Part shown: in pieces, positions 16,770 through 26,200 of the stretch | Position numbering within the stretch: the first letter of the stretch is position 1 | Layout of the letters: every line of letters starts with the position of its first letter | Notes under the pieces: generated by a model | Database searches by the model: none | Seen by the model: only the letters and a program-made list of their open reading frames with translations | What the model was told of the DNA's origin: nothing | Source: Oerskovia rustica | Lineage (GTDB): Bacteria; Actinomycetota; Actinomycetes; Actinomycetales; Cellulomonadaceae | Assembly (NCBI RefSeq): GCF_014836555.1 | Contig: NZ_JACSQQ010000016.1 | Coordinates: 1 to 33,875 of the forward strand | Direction of reading: 5' to 3' | Length of the DNA: 33,875 nucleotides | Made by a program: the position numbers and the translations under genes

Positions 16770-19700
16770 TGACGACGTCCTCCGCCCCCGACCTCCTGCC
16801 GTCCGGCGCCGCTCCGACGGGGCAGGCCGCTCCGACGGGGCAGGCCGTGCCGGTCCTCCCGGTCGCGCCGGTCCCAGCCGCGCCGCGCTCCGCGACGGCG
16901 ACGCCCGCGGCCTTCCCGCTCACGACCGCGCAGCTCGGCGTGATCGGCGCGCAGCTCGTGCGCCCCGACACGTCCGCGTTCGCGGTGGGCGAGGTCGTCG
17001 AGATCACGGGCGAGGTCGACATGGGCGTGCTGGCGCTCGCCGTCGAGCTGGTGGTCGGGGAGACGGAGGCGATGCGGACGGCGTTCGTGGTGTCGGACGA
17101 CGTCGCGCAGGTCGTCCACCCGGCCGGCGGTCCCGCGCTCACGAGGGCGCGCGCGGACGCCGTGACCGGCGGCGTCCGGGTCCTCGACCTGTCGAGGGTG
17201 CCCGACGCCCGGGAGCGCGCGGCCGCTCTCGTCGAGGCGGACCGGGCGCTGCCCTTCGCGCTCGACGTCCCGGGCCTGGCCCGCCAGACGATCGTCCGCC
17301 TCGACGCCACGACCGTGTGGTGGTCCCTCGTGGTGCACCACGCGATCCTCGACGCGTACGGGATCACGCTCGTCGTGCGCCGCGTCGCCGAGGTCTTCAC
17401 CGCGCTGACCTCGGGGCGCGACGTGGGCCCGAGCCCGTTCGGGAAGGTCGCGGACGTGGTGGCCGAGGAGACCCGCTACGCGGCGTCCCCCGAGCGGGAG
17501 CGGGACAGGGAGCGCTGGGCCTCGCGGGTGGGCGTCCTCGACGGCGGTCCCGGGAGCTTCAGCGAGGGGCCGCTCGCGGAGACCGTCGCCGGTCCGGTGC
17601 CGGCCGACGCCGTGGTGCGCGTCGCGCACGACGTGGGCTGCGCCGTCGGGCCGCTCGAGGAGGTCGCCGCGCGGTCCGGGGCCGGCTGGCCCGACGTCGT
17701 CGCGGCCACCTTCGCGGTCCACCTCGCCCTCGTCGCGGGGCGTCGCCGCGTGAGCGTCGCGATGCCCGCCATGAACCGCATGGGGTCGGTCGCGGCGGTC
17801 GTGCCGACCATGCGGGTCAACGTCCTGCCGGTCGTGGTCGACGTCGCACCCGGGCAGCGCGTCGACGAGCTCGTGACGCAGGTGCGCGAGCGCGTGGGCG
17901 AGCTGCGCCGCCACGGGCGCTACCCGGCCGAGCAGATCGTGCGCGACGCAGGCTCGGCCGTGACCGCGGCCGAGCTCAACGTCAAGCTCTTCGACCACGA
18001 CCTGCGCTTCGGCGCCGCCGTCGGCCGGCTGCGCAACGTGGCCGAGGGACCCGTCGACGACCTCGCCGTCTCGGTCGTGCGCGTCCCCGGGCCGGACGGC
18101 GACGAGCTGCGCCTGGCGGCCACCGCGCCCGCACACCTCTTCACCGCGCCCGACGTCGCCGCTCGCCTGCGCGAGCTGGCCCACCTCCTCGAGAGCGTGG
18201 GCCGGGCCGCGCCCGACGCGCGGGTCGGGAGCCTCGGCCTCGCGCCCACGGCGACCGAGGTCGCGATCGTGGCCGCCTCGACCGGCCCCGCGCTCCCCGG
18301 TGACGCGCTGCCCCGGCTCGCCGGGTCGCTGTTCGACCAGGCCGTGACCCTGCGCGGGGACGCCGTGGCGCTCGTCGCGCGCGAGACCTCGACGTTCCGC
18401 GCGCTCGACGAGGCCGTCGCGCACCTCGCCGGACGCCTGGTCGCGGCCGGCGCCCGCTCCGACACGCTCGTCGCGATCGACCTGCCGCGCGGCACCGACT
18501 ACGTCGTGACCCTGCTCGCGCTGCACCGCTGCGGGGCCGCCGCGCTCCTGCTCGACGACCGGACCCCGCCCGCGCGACGCCTCGCGCTCGTCGACCGGCA
18601 CGAGGCACGGCTCGTCGTCGCCGACGTCACGGCCGCTGCCGGCCCGTCCCTCCACAGCGGCGACGGCTCCCTGTGGACGGGACGCGTCGTCGTCGGGCCG
18701 CGCGGGGACGCCGCCGCCCGGGGCGAGACGCCCCTGTGGCACGCGCTCGACGTGCCCCGCGACGCGCTCGCCTACGTCCTGCACACCTCCGGCTCCACGG
18801 GCGAGCCCAAGGCCGTCGGGATCAGCCACGGCGCGCTCGCGCAGTTCCTCGCCTACCACCAGGAGCACGTCGTGCCGCGAGCGGGGCGGTACCCGGCCCC
18901 GGCGCAACGCGTCGCGCAGACCATGCCGCTCGTGTTCGACGGCTCGTGGGACACGCTGCTCACCCTGCTGCTGGGGCACGAGCTCCACCTGCTCGACGTC
19001 GAGCAGTACCGCGACCCCGGGACCCTCGTGGACCTCGTGGTCGAGCGCGGCATCCACCGCCTCGACCTCACGCCCACCGTCATGTCGGCCGTCGTCGAGG
19101 CCGGGCTGTTCGAGCGCGAGCACGTGCTGCGGACCGTGTCCGTGGGCGGCGAGGCCTGCCCGCCCGCGCTGTGGACCACGCTGCGCGCACAGCCGGGCCT
19201 CGACGTCCTCAACCTGTACGGGCCCACCGAGTACACGGTCGACGCCGTGGGTGCGACGGGCGACGACGCGGACCGACCCGTGATCGGGCGACCGCTCAGC
19301 GCGACCGCTGCTCTGGTGCTCGACCAGCACCTGCGGCCCGTGCCCGACGGTGTGGTCGGTGAGCTCTACCTCGCCGGCCCCCAGCTCGCGCGCGGCTACC
19401 TGCGCCGCCCCGACCTCACGGCCGAGCGCTTCGTCGCGAACCCGTTCGGGACGGCGGGGGCGCGCATGTACCGCACGGGCGACCTCGCGCGCCGTGACGC
19501 CGACGGACTGCTGCACTACGTCGGTCGGCGCGACCACCAGGTCAAGATCCGCGGGTTCCGCGTCGAGCCCGGCGAGACCGAGGCCGCGCTGCTCGCGCTG
19601 CCCGGCGTCGTGCAGGCGACCGTGCAGGCGCGCAGGTCCGCGCTCGGGGCACGTCTCGTCGCGTACGTCGTGGGCCCCGGGCTGGCAGGCGACGCGCTGC

Positions 19701-20266
19701 GCGCGGCGCTCGCGGACGTGCTGCCCGAGCACCTGGTGCCCTCGGCCGTCGTGGCGCTCGACGCGCTGCCGCTCACGACCAACGGCAAGCTCGACGTCGC
19801 GGCGCTCCCCGAGCCCGCGACTCCCTCGCCGAGGGTGACGGACCCCGCCGAGGGTGACGGGAGCGCCCGCCGAGGGCGACCGGAGCTTCCGCCGACGGTG
19901 ACCGACGTGTCCCTCGCGTTCGCCTCGGCCCTCGACAGCGGCCCCGTCCCGCCCGACGCCGACTTCTTCGCGCTCGGCGGCGACAGCATCCGCGCGATCC
20001 ACGTCGTGGCACGACTGCGCGAGAAGGGCTGGCGCTCGAGCGTGCAGGACGTGTTCGAGCAACGCACCGTCACGGGGGTCGCGGACAGGCTGCGGCCCCT
20101 CGAACCGGTCGCGTCGCCCGCTGCCCCGCCCGCAGCGACGACGCACGCGGCGAGCGCCACCCCCTCGGACGCGGCAACCCCGCTCCTCGACCTCGCGCCC
20201 GGCGACCTCGACCGCCTCGGCGCACTCCTCGGCGACCGCCGACGCACACGGAAGGCACGACCATGA
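16769..20266 (+). CDS. Siderophore NRPS 1: C-A-T
   Basis: It condenses DHB from the aryl carrier with the first amino acid. The protein has 1165 residues. C covers about 50-470 with HHAILDAYG at 190 (His191 and Asp195 present; the usual DG is DA). A covers about 520-1015 with [12 protein letters not shown] near 670, LYGPTEY, YRTGDLA and NGKLD. T has LGGDS with Ser1073. By alignment to GrsA PheA the specificity residues read D-G-D-D-S-G-L-V-D-K. I do not recognise this code; acidic residues at 239, 278 and 331 suggest a basic side chain (inference). The tail [16 protein letters not shown] looks like a donor docking helix. The first 45 residues hold an exact 18-bp tandem repeat and the A-T linker holds a 22-bp-period array. 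The ATG overlaps the lipoprotein stop. Confidence 0.93.
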   Translation: MTTSSAPDLLPSGAAPTGQAAPTGQAVPVLPVAPVPAAPRSATATPAAFPLTTAQLGVIGAQLVRPDTSAFAVGEVVEITGEVDMGVLALAVELVVGETEAMRTAFVVSDDVAQVVHPAGGPALTRARADAVTGGVRVLDLSRVPDARERAAALVEADRALPFALDVPGLARQTIVRLDATTVWWSLVVHHAILDAYGITLVVRRVAEVFTALTSGRDVGPSPFGKVADVVAEETRYAASPERERDRERWASRVGVLDGGPGSFSEGPLAETVAGPVPADAVVRVAHDVGCAVGPLEEVAARSGAGWPDVVAATFAVHLALVAGRRRVSVAMPAMNRMGSVAAVVPTMRVNVLPVVVDVAPGQRVDELVTQVRERVGELRRHGRYPAEQIVRDAGSAVTAAELNVKLFDHDLRFGAAVGRLRNVAEGPVDDLAVSVVRVPGPDGDELRLAATAPAHLFTAPDVAARLRELAHLLESVGRAAPDARVGSLGLAPTATEVAIVAASTGPALPGDALPRLAGSLFDQAVTLRGDAVALVARETSTFRALDEAVAHLAGRLVAAGARSDTLVAIDLPRGTDYVVTLLALHRCGAAALLLDDRTPPARRLALVDRHEARLVVADVTAAAGPSLHSGDGSLWTGRVVVGPRGDAAARGETPLWHALDVPRDALAYVLHTSGSTGEPKAVGISHGALAQFLAYHQEHVVPRAGRYPAPAQRVAQTMPLVFDGSWDTLLTLLLGHELHLLDVEQYRDPGTLVDLVVERGIHRLDLTPTVMSAVVEAGLFEREHVLRTVSVGGEACPPALWTTLRAQPGLDVLNLYGPTEYTVDAVGATGDDADRPVIGRPLSATAALVLDQHLRPVPDGVVGELYLAGPQLARGYLRRPDLTAERFVANPFGTAGARMYRTGDLARRDADGLLHYVGRRDHQVKIRGFRVEPGETEAALLALPGVVQATVQARRSALGARLVAYVVGPGLAGDALRAALADVLPEHLVPSAVVALDALPLTTNGKLDVAALPEPATPSPRVTDPAEGDGSARRGRPELPPTVTDVSLAFASALDSGPVPPDADFFALGGDSIRAIHVVARLREKGWRSSVQDVFEQRTVTGVADRLRPLEPVASPAAPPAATTHAASATPSDAATPLLDLAPGDLDRLGALLGDRRRTRKARP
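16811..16846 (+). repeat. Exact 18-bp tandem duplication at the start of NRPS1
   Basis: Two perfect copies (16811-16828 and 16829-16846) beginning GCTCCGACGG, read as [12 protein letters not shown] in the Pro/Ala-rich N-terminal extension before the C domain. It is in frame and unrelated to the 22-bp family. Confidence 0.9.
19827..19904 (+). repeat. 22-bp-period array A (4 units) in the A-T linker of NRPS1
   Basis: Cores GAGGGTGAC at 19831 and 19850, GAGGGCGAC at 19872 and GACGGTGAC at 19894; spacings 19, 22 and 22 bp. Each core is preceded by CGCC. Codons read RVTD, AEGD, RRGRP and TVTD, that is, different frames of the same DNA (residues about 1020-1046). Confidence 0.85.
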
Positions 20267-23200
20267 GCTCGACCGAGGCCATCGAGGCCGTCTGGCCCCT
20301 CACCGCGCTGCAGCGTGCGCTGACCGCGCACGCGGGGCTCACCGACGGCCACGACCCGTACGTGGGGCAGACCCTCGTCGAGCTGCGCGGCCCGCTCGAC
20401 GGTCCCGCCCTCGAACGCAGCCTCGACGCGCTCCTCGTGGCCCACCCGAACCTGCGTGCAGGGTTCGCGGTCGACGACGACCTGGACCCGGTCCAGTTCG
20501 TCCCCATCCAGGCCACGGCCGAGGTCGTCTGGTACGACGCGGACGTCCCGGGCTCCGTGGGTGCGGATACTGGCGGGCGAGGGGGCGCGGGCGGGGCCTC
20601 TGGCGCAGGCGAGGTGGGCGCCGACGACGCTCTCGGGGCCGACCGTGCCCTGCGGGACGCTGCCCGTGCCGCGGCCGAGGCCGAGCGGTCGCTCCCGTTC
20701 GACCCGGCCGACCCGCCGCTCGTGCGCTTCGGGGTCGTCTCGCTCGGCGCGGAGCACCACGTGCTGGTCGTCACGAGCCACCACCTGGTGCTCGACGGTT
20801 GGTCGATGCCGTTGCTCGTGCGCGAGGTCGCGCGGCTCTACGGGGCCGAGCTGTCCGCCGAGGGGGACGAGCCCACCCGCCGAGGGCGACCGGGTCTCGC
20901 GCCGACGGTGACCGACCCGTCGCCGACGGTGACCGACTCGCCCGCCGAGGGTGACGCCCTCGCCCCCGCCCGGGGCCGGTTCGTCGACCACCTCGTGTGG
21001 CTGGGACGGCAGGACGCCGACGCAGCACGCGCGCACTGGCGAGAGGCCCTCGCCGACGTCGAGCCGTCCCGCTGGCCCGTGGCCGACGCGTGGACGGCGA
21101 CGGGCGGAACGCCCTCGGACGCGTTCACGACCCACCGGACCCTCGGCACGACCGCCGTCGAGGCGATCCGCAGTGGAGCCCGCGCCCAGGGCGTCACGTC
21201 GGCCACGCTCGTACGCGCCGCCTGGGGCCTGACCGTCGCGGCCCACTCAGGCTCGAGCTGCGCGACCTTCGCCGTCCCGGTCGCGCTCCGCAGCCCCGAG
21301 GTCGAGCACGCCGACGAGATCGTCGGGATGCTCACCGAGTCGGTCGTGGCCCGCGTCGACGCCGACGCCGCCACGACCCTCGGTGAGGTCGTCGCGGACC
21401 ACTCCCGCCGGTGGAACGCCTCGTGGGAGCACCAGCACGTCGGGCTGCGTGGCATCCAGGCGGCGACAGGGTCCGAGACGCCCGTCGCGACGACGCTCGT
21501 GTCGTTCGAGCAGGCGCCCGGCGCCGGCGTGGTCGCGCCGACGATCGTCGGCCTCGACCCCGTGCGCCTGCGCGTGCTCGCGACCCAGGACGACACGCAC
21601 TTCCCCCTCGCGCTCGCGGTCGACGCCGGACCCGACACGTGGGACCTCGCCCTCGACGCGCACGCGGCCGCCTTCACGTCGACGGCCGCCGACGCTCTCC
21701 TCGCGACGTTCGAGCGGATCCTCCTCGCGAGCGCCACGACCCCGGGCGCGCGGGTCGCGGGCCTCGACCTGGTCCCGCGGCGTCCCGCCGCCCCGACCTC
21801 GGGCGGTGCGGCCACCGCGTCCACCCCGGGTGCACCCGCCGCGTCGGCCGCCGCCCCGGCAGCCGGCCTGGCGGCCGACACAGCAGCCGCCCCGGCAGCC
21901 GGCCGCGCACCGACGAGCCGCCCGGCCCTCGTGACCGAGGTCCTCGCCGACTCGATCGCGCGCCACCCGCACGCGGGCGCACTCGTCGTGGGGGACCGAC
22001 GGTGGACGTTCGCCGAGCTCGACCTCGCGGTCACGCGCGCCGAGCGTCGCCTCACGGCGTGCGGGGCCCGGCCGGGCGACGCGCTCGCGATCGACCTGCC
22101 GCGCGACGAACGGATCGTGCACGTGATCCTCGCGGCCCTCCGCCGCGGCCTGGCCGTGACGCCCCTGCCGCACGGGGCGCCCGAGCGCCGCGCGCACGTC
22201 CTGCGGATCAGCGGTGCGCGGCTCCTGTGGGACGAGGACGGGCCGCGCCCCCTCGACGCCTCGCCCGTGCCCGGCGGCAGAGCGACGGACGCACCCGGGG
22301 CGAGCGCCGCCGTCGGGCACGACGACGCGCCTGCGGCGTCCCGGACGCCCGAGCCGAGCACCGCCGTCGGGCACGACCTGCCGCCCGCCCCCGACGCCGC
22401 GACCCTGCGCGCGTGCGTCGGCAGCATCATCTTCACGTCCGGATCGACGGGCGAGCCCAAGGGCGTGGCCGTGGGCCAGGACGCGCTCGCGCACCTGCTG
22501 GACCGGCATCGCACCGAGCTCTACCCGGCGGGCGAGCGTCTGCGCGTCGCGCACACCGCGGCGTTCTCGTTCGACGCGCACTACGACGCGTTCCTCGCGC
22601 TCGCCGCGGGCCACGAGCTGCACGTGCTCGACGAGGACGTGTTCCTCGACCCGGTCGCGCTGCGCGACTACGCGGCCGAGCACGCGATCGACTACCTCGA
22701 CTTCACGCCGACCGTCTGGGGTGCGTTGCTCGCGGGCGCCGACTGGACGCGTCTGCCGCGGATCTGCGTCGCGGGCGGCGAGGCGTTCGGGCCCGCGCTG
22801 TGGACGCGGATGCGTGAGCTCGCGGCGCGCACGGGCGCGCGCGTCGTCAACCTGTACGGGCCGACCGAGGCGACCGTCGACGCCCTCGCGGCCGACGTCG
22901 CGGACACGGCCGAGCCCGTCGTCGGGCGACCCGTGGGACGCACGCAGGCCGTGGTGCTCGACGCTGCGCTGCGCGAGGTCCCCGCAGGCACCGTGGGCGA
23001 GCTGTACCTCGCGGGACCGCAGCTCGCCGAGGCGTACCTGGGGCGCGCGGGCCTGACCGCGAGCCGCTTCGTCGCCCGGCCCGGCGGGGTCCCGGGGGAG
23101 CGCATGTACCGCACGGGCGACCTCGCGCGCCGCGCCGAGGACGGCACCCTGAGCCTGCTGGGGCGCAACGACGACCAGATCTCGCTGCACGGGTTCCGGA

Positions 23201-26200
23201 TCGAGCCGGGCGAGGTCGAGCAGGCGCTCGTCGCGCTCGACGGTGTGGCCGAGGCTGCGGTCGTGCTCGCCGAGCACCCGCGCTGGGGTGCTCGGCTGGT
23301 GGCGTACGTGACGGGAGCTGGGCTGGACCCGGACGTTCTGCGTGCCGCGGCGGGCGAGCGTCTCGCGCGGCACCTCGTGCCGACCGCGTTCGTCACCCTC
23401 GACGCCCTGCCGCTCACGCGTCACGGCAAGCTCGACCGCCGTGCGCTGCCCGCGCCCGACTGGGACGGGTCGCGGACCTCCGGGGGCGGGGCCGGAGGCG
23501 TCGGTACCGCGTCCGTCGGGCGGCCCGCTGCCGAGCCGACGCCCGTCGAGGCGCAGGTCCGCGCGGCCGCCGCGCGCGTCCTGGGCGGGGAGAACGTGGG
23601 CCTCGACGAGTCCTTCTTCGCTGCGGGGGGCGACAGCATCGACGCGCTCCAGCTCATCGCCGCGCTGCGCCGCGAGGGGCTCGTCCTCTCGCCCGCGGAC
23701 CTGTTCGCGGCGCGCACGCCGCGCGAGATGGCGCGGCGCGTCCGGCCCGACGGCGCCGCGTCCGGGTCCGTCACCTCGGGTGCGGGTGCGGGTGGGGCCT
23801 CCGAGGTGCTCGTGGCGCTGACCGCCGCGCAGGCTGTCGCCTTCGACGAGCACGTGCGCGCGGTCGTGGCCGGTGCGTCCCGCGTCGTCGACGTGCTGCC
23901 CCTGACCCCGACCCAGCTCGGCATGGTCGCCGAGGCCGCGCGTGACGCGGCCGACGCGTACCGCACCACGACCCGGTTCACCGTGACCGGGCTGGGCGAC
24001 GACGGGACTGCGCGGGTCGTAGGCGCTGTGCAGGCGCTCGTGGGCCGCCACGCGAACCTGCGGGGCGGCGTGCTCCAGCTCGACCTGCCGGCGCCGGTCT
24101 TCTTCGTGCCCGATGCTGCCCGGGTTCTCGTCGCCGAGCACGACGGCCGCGGGCTCGACCCGGTGGCGCTGGCCGCCCTGCTCGACGAGGTGGACCTCAC
24201 CGAGCGTTCGCGGCTGGGCGACCTGTCGCTCGCGCCGCTCGTGTCGGGCGCGGTCGTGCGGACGGGCGAGGACGAGCACGTCCTGGTCCTCGCGATGCAC
24301 CACCTGCTGACCGACGGATGGTCGGTGCCGCTCCTGGCGCAGGACCTGCGGAGGACCCTCACGTCGGACGCTGGGTGGGGTGCTGGGCCGGGCGGGCCGA
24401 CCTTTCGTGACTACCTGACGTGGCTGCGCGACGCAGAGTCCACCCGTGCCGAGGTCGAGGCCCTGTGGCGGGCGGAGCTCGCCGGGCTCGAGGAGCCGTC
24501 GTTGCTGGGCGTGCACCATGCCGGCGCGCCGACGGTGACCGACTCGCCCGCCGACGGTGACGCTCGTGTCGTCACGACGCTCCCCACGGGAGCGGAAGGA
24601 CTCCGCGTGGCTGCCCGTCGCGCCGAGGTCACGCCCGCGACCGTCGTCCAGACGGCATGGGGCCTCGTCGTCGCGGCGCTGACCGGGCAGCCCGAGGCCG
24701 TCGTGGGCTCGACGGTCGCGGGTCGCCCGACCGACCTCGACGGCGCCGATCGCATCATCGGCATGTTCGTGAGCTCGTCGCCGGTCCGGGTCCCGGCCGG
24801 CGCGCACCTCGCTGCCGACGCGCTGCTCCAGGACGTCCAGGCGCGTCAGGCCCGCCTGCTCGACGCTCACCACGTGGGCCTTCCGTCGATCGCACGGATC
24901 GCCGGTCACTCGCTGTTCGACACCCTCGTGGTCGTCGAGAGCTATCCGCGCGGGACGGCCGCGGTCGCCGTCGGCGGTGCTGCGGTCACCCTCGACCCGA
25001 GTGCCGGTCACCCTCGACAGGCAGGCACGTCACCCTCGGGGGGCCGGCACGTCACCCTCGGCGGGCAAGCACGTCACCCTCGGCCCGTCGACGTCGTTCC
25101 CACCGGCGGACACGACGCGACGCACTACCCCGTGACCGTCACGGTCCTGCCCTCCGCGGACGGCGGGCTCACGATCGAGATCGAGGAGCGTCCCGGCACG
25201 CTCGACCCCGCGGTCAGCGCCGTCCTCCCGGCCGCGCTCACCGCGGCGGTCGAGCACCTGGCCCGCGGCGGCGCCCTCCCGACGGCGCACGCCCTCGTCG
25301 GTGAGGTGCGCGTCCCACGCCCGGCCCCCGCCGAGCCCGCCCCCCGCACGGAGTCCCGGCCCGCACCCCGGGCCGACGCCCAGGGTGACGCGAACGTGCC
25401 GACGAGCGGCGCCGTCGGGCCGCACGACCACCACGCGGACGAGCGCACCGAGCATGTCCGTGCCGAGATCGCCCGCGTCCTGGGCGACGACGTCGGCCCG
25501 ACGACCGACTTCTTCGCCGCGGGCGGCGACAGCATCAGCGCGATGCAGCTCGTCGGCGCGTTGCGCGGACGGGGGCTGTCCGTGACGGTCGGGGCGGTCT
25601 TCGCGGGCCGCACGGCCGCGGGCATCGCCCTCGCCGCGACCGAGGTCGCGCCCGCTCCCGCGCGACCGGCCGCCCGCACCGCGGACGTCGCCGAGTCGGG
25701 CGACCTGCCGCTCACCCCCGCGCTCGCGTGGCTCCTGGAGACCGGTGGCGACCACCGCGGGTTCGTCCAGGTGCGCGTCCTGCGCACGCCCGCCGGCCTC
25801 ACCGAGGACTCGCTGCGGGCGGCGCTCGCGGCCCTCGTGGAGGCCCACGGCGCACTGCGTCTCGCGGTGCACGACGGCGCCGCGCGCGTCCTCGACGCGG
25901 CCTCACCCGCCGTGGTGGCCGGGTCGGGCGACGTCCTGCACGTCACCGACGGCCCTCTCGCCGAGGCGCTGCGTGGCGCGGCGGCGCAGGTCGACCCGGC
26001 GACGGGCCGGGTCCTGCGCGCGGTCTGGGACCGGGGGACGCACGAGCTGGCCCTCGTGGCTCACCACGTCGCGGTCGACGCCGTGTCGTGGCGCATCCTC
26101 GTGGACGACCTGCGGACGCTCGTCGCGGGTGGTTCGTTGCCGCCCGCGTCGTCGAGCCTGCGGGCCGCGGCGTCCGCCATGCACGACGAGGCCGCGCACC

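Noticed and set aside
16769-18200. A heterocyclisation (Cy) domain at the start of NRPS1, as in DHB-oxazoline siderophores
   Set aside because: Cy domains carry DxxxxDxxS in place of HHxxxDG; here both His and the Asp of a C domain are present.
19827-19904. A frameshift in NRPS1 at the repeated DNA
   Set aside because: The peptide looks odd because each unit is read in another frame, but the A domain before and the T domain after are in the same frame, so the ORF is intact.
16706-20146. A very long minus-strand ORF of over 1100 codons opposite NRPS1, and a similar one at 21247-25011
   Set aside because: Long antisense frames are expected from GC-rich codon bias; the proteins are Arg/Gly/His-rich, low-complexity and resemble no family.
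23391-23403. An extra GTCACCCTC unit in NRPS2
   Set aside because: It encodes FVTLDALPL, a normal conserved phrase near the end of A domains, and has no partner 22 bp away; treated as coincidence.
24985-25094. The 22-bp array as a CRISPR array
   Set aside because: The conserved core is only about 9 bp, the spacers of 13 bp are far too short, there are no cas genes, and the array is inside a continuous NRPS reading frame.
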